In this document: positions 7,941-15,849 of the stretch, one piece after another
How the letters are laid out: each line of letters opens with the position of its first letter
How positions within the stretch are numbered: the stretch's first letter is position 1
Origin: Actinacidiphila rubida
GTDB taxonomy: Bacteria > Actinomycetota > Actinomycetes > Streptomycetales > Streptomycetaceae
Reading direction: 5' to 3'
DNA: 64,000 bases
Assembly (NCBI RefSeq): GCF_900110255.1
Contig: NZ_FODD01000012.1
Location: 62,001-126,000, forward strand
Translations under genes and position numbers: made by a program
Notes under the pieces: model-generated
Database searches by the model: none
Told to the model about the DNA's origin: nothing
The model's input: the letters and a program-made list of their open reading frames with translations, nothing else

Positions 7941-9095
7941 ATGAGCACGAACCAGTTCACTCCGCTGGACCTGCCCTCACTGCTTGCTCCCTCCATCGAG
8001 GCAGCCACCGACCGGATGGAGACCGATCGGGACGTACCGGAGGAGCTGGTGCGCGAACTGCGCGACGCGGGGGCCTTCCGCCTGCTCACCCCTCGCGAAC
8101 TCGGCGGCTTCGAAGCCCCCTTGGCCACGGTCCTCGAGGTGTACGAGGGCTTCGGACGGCTCGACGTGTCGGTGGCCTGGTCGGTCTGGAACGCCAACTG
8201 GGGGTTCCTCGCCGCGCTGCTGGACGAGGCCGGGACGGCACGTGTCTGGGGCGACGGTCGCGAGCCGGTCTTCGCGAACTCGGGCATGCCCGGGATCGCG
8301 GTGCCCACCGAGGAGGGTTATCTGCTGTCCGGCACATGGAGGATCGTCAGCGGCGTCACCCGCGCGGACTGGCTGGCCCTCGTCGGGGTGGTCACCCGGG
8401 ACGGCGGACCGGGCCCGACGCGTACGGGGGCACCCGATGCACGGCTCTTCGTCCTCCGCAGGGACCAGGTGTCGATCAGGGACACCTGGAACGTGAGCGG
8501 CATGCTCGGCACGGGAAGCAACGACGTGGTCGTCGAGAACGCCCTGGTCCCCCACGAACTGGTGGCCCGTGTCGACGAGCCGGCCCGCATCAAGCGCCCC
8601 CTGTACCAGGGCTTCATTCCCGCCCTGGTCATCCCCGGCTGCACCGCCGTCGTGCTCGGCGCGGCACACGCGGCCGTGCAGCGGACCGTGGCCCTCGCTC
8701 TGTCCAAGGGCACGTTCACCGGCGGCACGCTCGCCCGGTCCGCGCACACCCAGGCGGTCATCGGCCGGTCCCAGGCCGCGTTGAAAGCGGCGCGGCTCCT
8801 CCTGCTGTCCGCGGCGGCGGCGCTGGACACCGCGGGAGAGCACGGCGAAGCCGTCACGCTCGACCAGCGCGCCGACCTGCGCGCCGCGATGAGCCACGCC
8901 GCGCGCGTCAGCCGCGAGGTGCTCGTCGCGATGTACGAGCTCGGCAGCTCGTCGTCCCTCTACCGGGGCGATCCCGTCGAGCGGCTCTTCCGCGACGGCA
9001 TGGTCGCGCTCCAGCACGCCAACCACTCGGCCGCCTTCTTCGAAGCGGCCGGACGCGTCCGCTTCGGAATGGATCCGGGGATGCCCCTCTTCTGA
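7941..9095 (+). CDS. acyl-CoA dehydrogenase-like flavoprotein (HsaA/DszC-type monooxygenase group)
   Basis: A 384-residue member of the acyl-CoA dehydrogenase fold. The N-terminal helical part contains RELRDAGAFRLLTPRELGG, a hallmark of the flavin-dependent monooxygenase branch rather than true acyl-CoA dehydrogenases. The beta domain follows (YLLSGTWRIVSGVTRADWLA), then DTWNVSGMLGTGSNDVVVEN and a C-terminal helical bundle. I see no catalytic Glu of a dehydrogenase; the branch typically hydroxylates aromatics with reduced flavin from a partner reductase, and none is adjacent. The ATG at 7941 is favoured; a GTG at 7914 is possible. The ECF41-type promoter upstream suggests it is part of the local stress regulon. 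Confidence 0.8.
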   Translation: MSTNQFTPLDLPSLLAPSIEAATDRMETDRDVPEELVRELRDAGAFRLLTPRELGGFEAPLATVLEVYEGFGRLDVSVAWSVWNANWGFLAALLDEAGTARVWGDGREPVFANSGMPGIAVPTEEGYLLSGTWRIVSGVTRADWLALVGVVTRDGGPGPTRTGAPDARLFVLRRDQVSIRDTWNVSGMLGTGSNDVVVENALVPHELVARVDEPARIKRPLYQGFIPALVIPGCTAVVLGAAHAAVQRTVALALSKGTFTGGTLARSAHTQAVIGRSQAALKAARLLLLSAAAALDTAGEHGEAVTLDQRADLRAAMSHAARVSREVLVAMYELGSSSSLYRGDPVERLFRDGMVALQHANHSAAFFEAAGRVRFGMDPGMPLF

Positions 9096-9119
9096 CGAGG
9101 AGCCGGACGCCGCGCCCGT

Positions 9120-9731
9120 TCACATCGGGCGAGGCGGCCCCGCGGCCGCGTGCGTGGCTTGGAGCGTCCGGCGCAACCGGCGCCGGCCGCGGTGGAGCCG
9201 GGACGTGGCCGTGCCCATGGGTGTCCCCATGATCTCGGCGATCTCCCGGTACGTGAAGCCCTCGACATCCGCCAGGTAGACGGGGATCCGGTACTCCTCC
9301 GGAAGCGCTTGGAGGGCCGCCTTGACGGCAGGATCGGGCATGCGGTCGAGAGCTTGTGACTCGGCTGAACACCCGCCGCCGGACGTGTGCGACGCGGCCC
9401 GCGCCAACTGCCAGTCCTGGATGCCGTCCATGGCCGAGCATCTCGGCTCCCGCTGCTTCTTGCGATAGGCGCTGAAATAGGTGTTGGTGAGGATCCGGTA
9501 GAGCCAGGCCCTCAGATTCGTGCCCTGCTCGAACTGGTGGAAGGACACGTACGCCTTCGCGTACGTGTCCTGCACCAGGTCCTCGGCGTCCGGTGCGTTG
9601 CGCGTCAATCGCAGCGCGGCCGAATACATCGGGCCCAGGAGGTCCGTGGCGGCCTCGAAGTGCTCGTCACGGTCCTCGACGTACCGCAGGTTTCGCCTTC
9701 CGGCGCGCTCACCGGTGTCTACCGCGTTCAC
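9120..9731 (-). CDS. ECF sigma factor of the SigR/RpoE type
   Basis: A 203-residue sigma factor. Region 2 lies at about 20-90 ([20 protein letters not shown], then [20 protein letters not shown]) and region 4 at about 130-190 ([20 protein letters not shown], then [20 protein letters not shown]). The region 2 sequence is very like SigR, the thiol-stress sigma factor. No RsrA-like zinc anti-sigma gene follows, unlike the sigR-rsrA arrangement; the gene runs convergently towards the flavoprotein instead. The GTG at 9731, preceded by AGAGGA, is preferred to the far upstream ATG at 9989, which would add about 86 low-complexity residues. Divergent from the AhpD-like gene, with an ECF41-type promoter on each side. 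Confidence 0.9.
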   Translation of the reverse strand: MNAVDTGERAGRRNLRYVEDRDEHFEAATDLLGPMYSAALRLTRNAPDAEDLVQDTYAKAYVSFHQFEQGTNLRAWLYRILTNTYFSAYRKKQREPRCSAMDGIQDWQLARAASHTSGGGCSAESQALDRMPDPAVKAALQALPEEYRIPVYLADVEGFTYREIAEIMGTPMGTATSRLHRGRRRLRRTLQATHAAAGPPRPM

Positions 9732-9822
9732 AACGGAATCCTCTTGGACGACTTCACGGCGCTGCGCGGGCTTCGACGCGGTCGGCGTCGATTGCGTAGG
9801 GCGCAGCCTCTTCCGCAGGGGA

Positions 9823-9849
9823 GACAGGCTCAAGCCGTCATCTGTGACA
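9823..9849 (-). promoter_or_regulatory. ECF41-type promoter for the SigR-like sigma gene
   Basis: On the minus strand, TGTCACA (9849-9843), 16 bases, then TGTC (9826-9823), followed by TC as in the NDH-2 and cupin promoters. It lies 92 bases upstream of the GTG at 9731. If real, one ECF sigma controls another. Confidence 0.6.
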
Positions 9850-9946
9850 GGCCGCGTGACGCTCCTGTCCCGGGCGTCCGTCTGGCGCGCCGGCCCGAAG
9901 GCGCGGGGGCTGCCGCACGATGCGGCGCGGGTCACGTCGCCCGGGC

Positions 9947-9972
9947 TGTCACAAATCCTGCGGTCACCGGTC
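9947..9972 (+). promoter_or_regulatory. ECF41-type promoter for the AhpD-like gene
   Basis: TGTCACA (9947-9953), a 15-base spacer (one short of the others), then GGTC (9969-9972). It lies 37 bases upstream of the ATG at 10009. Carboxymuconolactone decarboxylase-type genes are classic ECF41 partners, which supports the assignment. Confidence 0.6.
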
Positions 9973-10008
9973 AGTGGTGGTGTACGCACTCACGATGGGG
10001 AGATCACG

Positions 10009-10482
10009 ATGGAACCGCGTCTCGACTATTTCGGCAACGCCCTGGCCGGCAAGGTGCTGAGGCACATCAACTCGGCTGCCATGACGCTCGGCGGCTCCAC
10101 GCTTCCGGCCGCCACCCAGGAACTGGTCAAGATCCGTGCGAGCCAGATCAACGGGTGCGGCTTCTGCACCGACATGCACACCAAGGACGCGGCGCACGCC
10201 GGAGAGACGGCGATCCGCCTCAACCTGGTGGCGGCGTGGCGGGAGGCGACGGTCTTCACCGACGCCGAGCGCGCCGCGTTGGAGCTCGCCGAGCAGGGCA
10301 CCCGCGTCGCCGATGCCGCCGGAGGCGTCACCGACGAGGCGTGGGCGAACGCGGTCAAGCACTACGACGAGGACCAGCTCGTCGCTCTGATGTCGCTCAT
10401 CGCCGTGATCAACGCCTACAACCGGATCAACATCATCAACCGGCAGCCCGCGGGCGGCTACCAGCCCGGCCAGTTCGGCTGA
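10009..10482 (+). CDS. AhpD-like / carboxymuconolactone decarboxylase family protein
   Basis: A 157-residue all-helical protein. Residues 35-70 carry the redox motif of AhpD-type peroxidases: KIRASQINGCGFCTDMHTKD has Cys-x-x-Cys and the following His. The C-terminal segment (LMSLIAVINAYNRINIINR) is the usual dimer helix. The family reduces peroxides with electrons from a thiol partner, or lacks known activity; here the CxxC is intact. The ATG at 10009 follows GGGGAG at 9997-10002. ECF41 sigma factors are commonly linked to this family, and an ECF41-like promoter sits just upstream. Confidence 0.9.
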   Translation: MEPRLDYFGNALAGKVLRHINSAAMTLGGSTLPAATQELVKIRASQINGCGFCTDMHTKDAAHAGETAIRLNLVAAWREATVFTDAERAALELAEQGTRVADAAGGVTDEAWANAVKHYDEDQLVALMSLIAVINAYNRINIINRQPAGGYQPGQFG

Positions 10483-10507
10483 CGGGCGGCGCCCACGGGA
10501 CGCTGAG

Positions 10508-10562
10508 GGGGGGTCCTGAACCAGGGTCCGGCTATCGTGTGCCGATCCGTTCAGGAACCCCC
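10508..10562. promoter_or_regulatory. 14-base inverted repeat around a possible promoter
   Basis: Arms at 10508-10521 (ending TCCTGAAC) and 10549-10562 (starting GTTCAGGA) are complementary except for one slipped base. The 27-base loop contains GGCTATCGT, a possible -10. The element starts 25 bases after the AhpD stop and ends 29 bases before the antiporter start, so it could be a terminator, an operator or an attenuator. Confidence 0.5.
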
Positions 10563-10591
10563 TTCACCCGTCCCGCCAGGAGATCCCGACC

Positions 10592-11746
10592 GTGAGTTTT
10601 GCGACCTTGTCCGTGATCTCACTGGCGGCGCTGCTGGGCCCGCTGCTGGCCCTGCCGCAGCGGTGGCATCTTCCGGTGGTGCTGGGCGAACTGATCGCCG
10701 GGGTACTGCTGGGACCCACCGTTGTCGGCTATCTGCACGCCGGCAACGGGACCTTCTCGTTCCTCGCCGACATCGGTTTCGCCCTGATCATGTTCGTCGC
10801 GGGGGCCCAGGTCCCGGTGCGCGACGCCGCCCTGCGCGCGGGGCTGCGCACCGGAGCCCTGCGGGCGCTGGCCGTCGGCCTGGTCGCGGTCGTCCCGGCG
10901 TTCGCGCTCGCCCGGGGCTTCCACACCGGGCACACCGCGCTGTACACCGTGCTGATGGCGTCCTCGTCCGCGGCGTTGATCCTGCCGGTCGTCGGTTCGC
11001 TGTCGCTGGGAGGAATCGCGGTACTGGAGATGCTGCCGCAGATCGCCGTCGCCGACACCGCCTGCATCGTGGCTCTGCCCCTGGTGATCGACCCCCGGCA
11101 CGCCGCCCGCGCGGCGCTCGGTGCGCTGGCGGTGGCGGGCTGCGCGGGCCTGGTGTTCGTCGTCCTGCGCCGTCTGGAGCGAGGCGGCTACCGGCGCAGG
11201 CTGCACCATCTCTCCGGCGAACGCCGGTTCGCCCTGGAACTGCGCATCAGCCTGGTCGTCCTCTTCGCGCTCGCCGCACTCGCGGTGGCCACCCACGTCT
11301 CGATCATGCTGGCGGGATTCTCGCTGGGCCTGGTCGCTGCGGCGGTGGGAGAGCCGCGTCGTCTGGCCAAGCAGTTGTTCGCCCTCACCGAGGGCTTCCT
11401 CGGCCCGCTGTTCTTCCTGTGGCTCGGCGCGTCCCTGGACCTGCGGGCGCTGGGACACCGTCCCTCGTTCGTCGCCCTGGGCGTCCTGCTCGGGGTCGGC
11501 GCGGTCGGCGCCCACGCCGCCATGCGCGCCACCGGCCAGCCCCTCGGCATCGGCGTCCTGGCCTCCGCCCAGTTGGGCGTCCCGGTGGCGGCCGCGACGC
11601 TCGGCACACGGCTGCACCTGCTCGCGCCCGGGGAGGCCGCCGCCTTGATGCTCGGCGCACTGCTCACCATCGCGGCCTCCACCGTGGCCAGTTCCCTCAC
11701 CGCCCGTCATGCCCCGGCGACGGACACCGCGGCGGGCCGGGGCTGA
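10592..11746 (+). CDS. CPA2-type cation/proton antiporter
   Basis: A 384-residue integral membrane protein with about 12 predicted hydrophobic segments and no cytoplasmic tail, so shorter than KefB/KefC. The segment LPVVLGELIAGVLLGPTVVG is the family's second-helix signature. It would exchange Na+ or K+ for protons across the cytoplasmic membrane. The GTG at 10592 follows AGGAGA. A 14-base inverted repeat lies just upstream. There is no TrkA-type regulatory domain in the protein or next to it, so control is likely transcriptional. Confidence 0.85.
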   Translation: MSFATLSVISLAALLGPLLALPQRWHLPVVLGELIAGVLLGPTVVGYLHAGNGTFSFLADIGFALIMFVAGAQVPVRDAALRAGLRTGALRALAVGLVAVVPAFALARGFHTGHTALYTVLMASSSAALILPVVGSLSLGGIAVLEMLPQIAVADTACIVALPLVIDPRHAARAALGALAVAGCAGLVFVVLRRLERGGYRRRLHHLSGERRFALELRISLVVLFALAALAVATHVSIMLAGFSLGLVAAAVGEPRRLAKQLFALTEGFLGPLFFLWLGASLDLRALGHRPSFVALGVLLGVGAVGAHAAMRATGQPLGIGVLASAQLGVPVAAATLGTRLHLLAPGEAAALMLGALLTIAASTVASSLTARHAPATDTAAGRG

Positions 11747-11819
11747 CGCCCGGACACGTGACGCCGCCTCACCGTTGATCCTCGGCAAGGCGCCCGCGTC
11801 ACGCGAGCCGGAACGCGCG

Positions 11820-12242
11820 TCAGGCGTCAGAGGGACGCGGGGCACGCAGGTGGGCCCGCTGCGCCAGCTCCTCCTCGTCGACCAGGGTGAGCATCGGCTG
11901 GCCCGGGGCGCACATCATGAACACGACGTACTTGGCCGGCACCTCCGACGAGGCGTTGCCGTTCTGGTAGTGGATCACGTCGCCACCCGGCTCCCAGAAC
12001 GTCTCACCGGCCTTGATCACGTGCTCCGGCTCTCCCTCCAGCTCCCAGCGGACCTCGCCCTCGATCACGTAGCCGAAACACGGCCCCGAGTGCCGGTGCG
12101 GCGGGGTGCCCGGGCTGCCGGGAGGCCACTCCACGAGCACGGTCATCCCCGAGGCGCCCTCAGGGATGAAGGGCGGCTTGACGTCCGCCAGCATCGTGGG
12201 TCCTGTCCCGTCCGGTGATTCCATGCCGTGGCCGTGCACCAT
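11820..12242 (-). CDS. single-domain cupin protein
   Basis: A 140-residue beta-barrel protein. The first cupin motif is GTPPHRHSGPCFGYVIEGEV, with two His and a Glu-like position; the second is FWEPGGDVIHYQNGN, with the distal His. Metal binding is therefore plausible. Substrate and reaction are unknown; related cupins act as dioxygenases or sugar or polyketide isomerases. The ATG at 12242 is chosen because GGAGG lies just upstream; the long upstream extension is GC-frame noise. An ECF41-type promoter lies about 80 bases upstream. Confidence 0.85.
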   Translation of the reverse strand: MVHGHGMESPDGTGPTMLADVKPPFIPEGASGMTVLVEWPPGSPGTPPHRHSGPCFGYVIEGEVRWELEGEPEHVIKAGETFWEPGGDVIHYQNGNASSEVPAKYVVFMMCAPGQPMLTLVDEEELAQRAHLRAPRPSDA

Positions 12243-12322
12243 TGCTCCACCTCCGTGCGTCTGCCCAGATCGGACGAACTCGTTTCGGAGATTCCGGGCT
12301 GAAACTCTGCTCTCGCAGGAGA

Positions 12323-12349
12323 GACAGGGCACCGCCGGCGTCTGTGACG
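12323..12349 (-). promoter_or_regulatory. ECF41-type promoter for the cupin gene
   Basis: On the minus strand, CGTCACA (12349-12343), 16 bases, then TGTC (12326-12323), followed by TC. The spacer contains CCGGCGGTGCCC, the same 12 bases found in the NDH-2 promoter. Confidence 0.6.
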
Positions 12350-12403
12350 CGTCCGGAGGTGTCCCTTCGTCACCTTCATCCCGGGCCGCGGGGACGGGCT
12401 GCA

Positions 12404-12443
12404 CGGACGGCCGCATGAGCGGTACCGCTCATGCGGCTGTCCG
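12404..12443. terminator. long palindromic hairpin, likely terminator
   Basis: A perfect 28-base palindrome at 12410-12437, centred on GGTACC, extends after one G-T mismatch to a 40-base stem at 12404-12443. It begins 9 bases beyond the stop codon of the second NADH dehydrogenase and should end that minus-strand transcript. There is no T-tract, as is usual in Streptomyces. Confidence 0.75.
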
Positions 12444-12452
12444 CGTGGCCGC

Positions 12453-13787
12453 TCAGGATCCGGGCCGGCGGCCGGCGTGCTGCGTCCGCGGCAGTTCGGG
12501 GCTCTCGGTGTCGAGCGGAACCGCGGACGAGCGGACGAAGCCGAGCTGCACGGCCTGGCGGGGCAGGACCGCGTCGAGGAACCACTCCGTGGCGACCCGG
12601 GTGCGGTTGGCCGGCATGGCCCACAGGTGGTACCCGCGGGTGACGGCGCCTGCGGCGATGCCGGACAGCGGCACGCCCAGCGGGTTGGCCGCGGCCTGGG
12701 TCCCGCCGAGGTCCACGACGAACCCGAGGTCGTGGTGCTTGTAGGGCCGGGCCTTGCCGTAGCCGAAGGACGCCGCGACGTTCCGTGCGAGGGTCTTGCC
12801 CTGCCGGGTCGCGTGCTGGGCGGTCATCGGGGTGCAGGAACCGGGCCGGGTGGCGTCCGGTACGGCGGCGGCGTCGCCGGCCGCGAAGACCTCCGGGTGG
12901 CCGGGAACGGTGAGGTCGGGCTCGACCACCAGGCGGCCCTTGATCGTCCTCAGGCCGACCCGGTCGACCAGCGGGTCCGGCCGCACCCCGACGCACCAGA
13001 CGAGGCTGCGTGTGGCGACGCTCTCGCCGGTGCTCAGCACGACGCCGTCGGCGGTTGCCTCCGTCACGGTCTGCCCCGTGCGCACTTCCACGCCCCGGCG
13101 GCGCAGCACCCGGTCGGCGGTCCGCGACAGATGCGGGTCCAGCTCCGGCAGCACCCGGTCGGCGATGTCCAGCAGCAGCCACCGCGGCGGGTCCCGGTAC
13201 CGCAGCACGCGGTGCCTCCGGACGAGCGCGTCGGTGAACAACTTGCCCTGGGCGGCCACCTCGGTGCCGGTGTATCCGGCGCCGACCACGACATACGTGC
13301 AGCGTGCGGTGCACTCCCGCGGGTCGTCCGTGGCGCCCGCCAGTTCTATCTGGCGGGTGATGTGGTCGCGCAGGTAGAGCGCCTCGGGCATGCCCCGGTA
13401 CCCGTGTGCGTGCTCGGCGACCCCCGGGATCGGCAGCAGCCGGTTGACGCTGCCGACGGTGAGGACCAGCCGGTCGTAGGACATGCTGCCCGTCCCGCCC
13501 TCGGCGTCCGTGTACGAGACCGTGCGCCCCTGCAGGTCGATCCGGCCGGCCTCCCCGAGCACGAGCCGGGCCTGTGGAAGCGTGCCGGGCAGGGACACCG
13601 CGACGCGACGGGGATCCAGGACCCCCGTGGACACCTGAGGCAGCAGCGGCACGTACAGGAAGTAGTCCGTGGGGTTGATCACGGCGACTTCGACGTGCCC
13701 GCGCAGACCCCGGTGCCGGAGCAGTGCGCGCGCGGCCTCGTATCCGGCGAATCCGGCGCCGACGACGAGTACACGGAATCGGGACAT
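12453..13787 (-). CDS. second type II NADH dehydrogenase-like flavoprotein
   Basis: A 444-residue NDH-2 family protein. The N-terminal FAD motif is RVLVVGAGFAGYEAAR, the NAD motif is YVVVGAGYTGTEVAAQ near 165, and the second FAD motif is HPEVFAAGDAAAVPD near 300. The C-terminal GYHLWAMPANRTRVATEWFL resembles the membrane-association segment. It is only moderately similar to the copy at 3993-5339, so it is not a recent duplicate. The ATG at 13787 follows GAAGGGAG. It is divergent from a cytochrome b gene, so the pair could form an NADH-to-quinone-to-cytochrome branch. No ECF41-type promoter was found upstream. Confidence 0.88.
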   Translation of the reverse strand: MSRFRVLVVGAGFAGYEAARALLRHRGLRGHVEVAVINPTDYFLYVPLLPQVSTGVLDPRRVAVSLPGTLPQARLVLGEAGRIDLQGRTVSYTDAEGGTGSMSYDRLVLTVGSVNRLLPIPGVAEHAHGYRGMPEALYLRDHITRQIELAGATDDPRECTARCTYVVVGAGYTGTEVAAQGKLFTDALVRRHRVLRYRDPPRWLLLDIADRVLPELDPHLSRTADRVLRRRGVEVRTGQTVTEATADGVVLSTGESVATRSLVWCVGVRPDPLVDRVGLRTIKGRLVVEPDLTVPGHPEVFAAGDAAAVPDATRPGSCTPMTAQHATRQGKTLARNVAASFGYGKARPYKHHDLGFVVDLGGTQAAANPLGVPLSGIAAGAVTRGYHLWAMPANRTRVATEWFLDAVLPRQAVQLGFVRSSAVPLDTESPELPRTQHAGRRPGS

Positions 13788-13997
13788 GGACGCTCCCTTC
13801 CTCGCGCCGCGTGCGCCCGTCACCTGGAGCGGGACGGCGACGCTCGGCCTCATGGAGGAACCAGGCGGGCGCGACGCGGCGCGGCCGTGCCCACATAACG
13901 CACGAATTGCCGCAAACCGGTCATACTAAACACCCGCGTCGCGTGGATGCCACGGTCACGACGTCGCCGCCCTCTCCGCCGTATTCGGGAGCAGACC

Positions 13998-15698
13998 GTG
14001 CCTGACCCGGCCGCCGCGCCTCCTCCCGCGGACCCCGCGGGGCCCACCGGTGAAGGCTCGCCCGCGTCCTCCCGGCGAAGCCCCTCGGCTCCGGACCCGG
14101 GCATGAGGTTCGCCGACTGGGTGGACCGGCGGACCGGCCTCTACCTCTGGGCCAAGGGCACCATGCGCAGGACCTTCCCCGGGAAGTGGTCCTTCCTGCT
14201 CGGAGAGATCTGCCTGTACAGCTTCGTCCTGCTCCTGATCACCGGCGTCTATCTGACCCTGTTCTTCCACCCGTCGATGGACACCGTCGTCTACCACGGC
14301 AGCTACGTCCCCCTGCAGGGCGTGCGGATGTCCGAGGCGTACTCGTCCGCCCTGCACATCAGCCTCGAGGTGCGCGGCGGGCTGCTGATCCGGCAGATGC
14401 ACCACTGGGCGGCGCTGATCCTCATCGCCGGCATCCTCGTCCACATGATGCGGAACTTCTTCTCCGGCGCGTTCCGCAAGCCCCGTGAACTCCTCTGGCT
14501 CGCCGGGTTCGCGCTGCTGCCGCTGGCCCTCTTCGAAGGCCTGACCGGCTACGACCTCCCCGACGACCTGCTGTCGGGCACCGGTACCAGGGTCGTGCAG
14601 GGCGGGATCCTGTCCACACCCGTGGTCGGCACCTATCTGTCGATGTTCCTGTTCGGCGGGGAGTTCCCGGGCAGGGACTACGTGCCGCGCTTCAACGACA
14701 TCCACGTCCTGGTCATCCCGGGCATGATGATGGCGCTCCTCCTCGCACACCTCGTGCTGATCTTCCACCACCGGCACACCCAGTTCCCCGGCCCGGGGCG
14801 CAGCGACCGGAACACCGTCGGTATGCCGCTTCTGTGGCGGCACGCCGCGAAGTCCGGCGGCTACTTCCTCCTGGTCTCCGGTGTCGTCGCGATCATCGCG
14901 GCCCTCGCCCAGATCAACCCGATCTGGGTCTACGGGCCCTTCCGTCCCGACCAGGTGTCGGCCGGGTCCCAGCCCGACTGGTACATGGGATTCGCCGACG
15001 GCCTGGAACGCATCATGCCCGGGTGGGAGATCCGCCTGTGGGGACACACCCTCGTCCTCGGCGTCCTGATTCCCCTGGTCGCCTTCGGCGCCGTCCTGGC
15101 CGCCATCGGCCTCTACCCGTTCTTCGAAGCGTGGGTCAACAGCGACCGGTCCGATCACCACGTCCTCGACCGGCCCCGCAACCGGCCGGTGCGCACCGGC
15201 CTCGGAGTCGCGTGGATCGCCCTGTACCTCGTGCTGTTCGTGGCCGCGAGCAACGACATCATCGCCACCCACTTCCACGTGTCCGTCAACGCGGTCACCT
15301 GGGCCGCCCGCATCGGCGTGTTCGCCGTTCCCCCGCTGGCCTATCTCGTCGCCAAGCGGATCGCCCTCGGCCTGCAGCGACGGGACCGCGACCGTGTCCT
15401 GCACGGGCGGGAGACGGGCATCATCAAGCGGCTGCCGCATGGCGAGTACCTCGAGATCCACGCGCTGTTGTCCCAGGAGAAGGCCCACCGGCTGACCGCG
15501 CACGACCAGCCGCCGCCCCTCACCCTGTCCTCCCTCACCCGTGACGGGGACCCGGCGTCCGCGACCCACCTGATGCGCCTTCGGGTGCGGCTCTCGCAGG
15601 CGATGTTCGGCGAGAAGAGCCGTATCGCCAAACCTGAGGTTCAGCGGTTCAAGGCGCCCGCCCCGCCGGGTGGGCCTCCACCGGATCAGGACCGCTGA
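13998..15698 (+). CDS. qcrB: cytochrome bc1 complex cytochrome b subunit (QcrB paralogue)
   Basis: A 566-residue membrane protein of the actinobacterial QcrB type, which oxidises menaquinol. The N-terminal half holds the four-helix b-heme core: His residues in LHISLEVRGG and RQMHHWAALI pair with those in DIHVLVIPG and LLAHLVLIFHH. The quinol-site motif appears as PDWYMG (the mitochondrial PEWY), followed by four more helices and a long cytoplasmic tail. The GTG at 13998 follows GGGAG. QcrA (Rieske) and QcrC genes are absent, whereas the housekeeping locus is qcrCAB; this is an extra copy. The next gene downstream is a carbonic anhydrase. Confidence 0.92.
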   Translation: MPDPAAAPPPADPAGPTGEGSPASSRRSPSAPDPGMRFADWVDRRTGLYLWAKGTMRRTFPGKWSFLLGEICLYSFVLLLITGVYLTLFFHPSMDTVVYHGSYVPLQGVRMSEAYSSALHISLEVRGGLLIRQMHHWAALILIAGILVHMMRNFFSGAFRKPRELLWLAGFALLPLALFEGLTGYDLPDDLLSGTGTRVVQGGILSTPVVGTYLSMFLFGGEFPGRDYVPRFNDIHVLVIPGMMMALLLAHLVLIFHHRHTQFPGPGRSDRNTVGMPLLWRHAAKSGGYFLLVSGVVAIIAALAQINPIWVYGPFRPDQVSAGSQPDWYMGFADGLERIMPGWEIRLWGHTLVLGVLIPLVAFGAVLAAIGLYPFFEAWVNSDRSDHHVLDRPRNRPVRTGLGVAWIALYLVLFVAASNDIIATHFHVSVNAVTWAARIGVFAVPPLAYLVAKRIALGLQRRDRDRVLHGRETGIIKRLPHGEYLEIHALLSQEKAHRLTAHDQPPPLTLSSLTRDGDPASATHLMRLRVRLSQAMFGEKSRIAKPEVQRFKAPAPPGGPPPDQDR

Positions 15699-15777
15699 TC
15701 GGCCGCCGGCTCGTCGTCCCCGGACGCGTGTACGACATCGGCACGGACAACGTGGCGACCGTCGTGATGCCGTGATC

Positions 15778-15793
15778 CCGGCAATAATGCCGG
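15778..15793. terminator. small hairpin downstream of cytochrome b
   Basis: CCGGCA, a four-base ATAA loop, then TGCCGG. It lies 79 bases after the cytochrome b stop and before the carbonic anhydrase gene. It is a short six-pair stem, so termination would be weak. Confidence 0.35.
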
Positions 15794-15849
15794 CAGGACG
15801 GCTGGGGCAGGACGACGCCGGACCATGTCGCTCGACCAGAGGTGACGTC

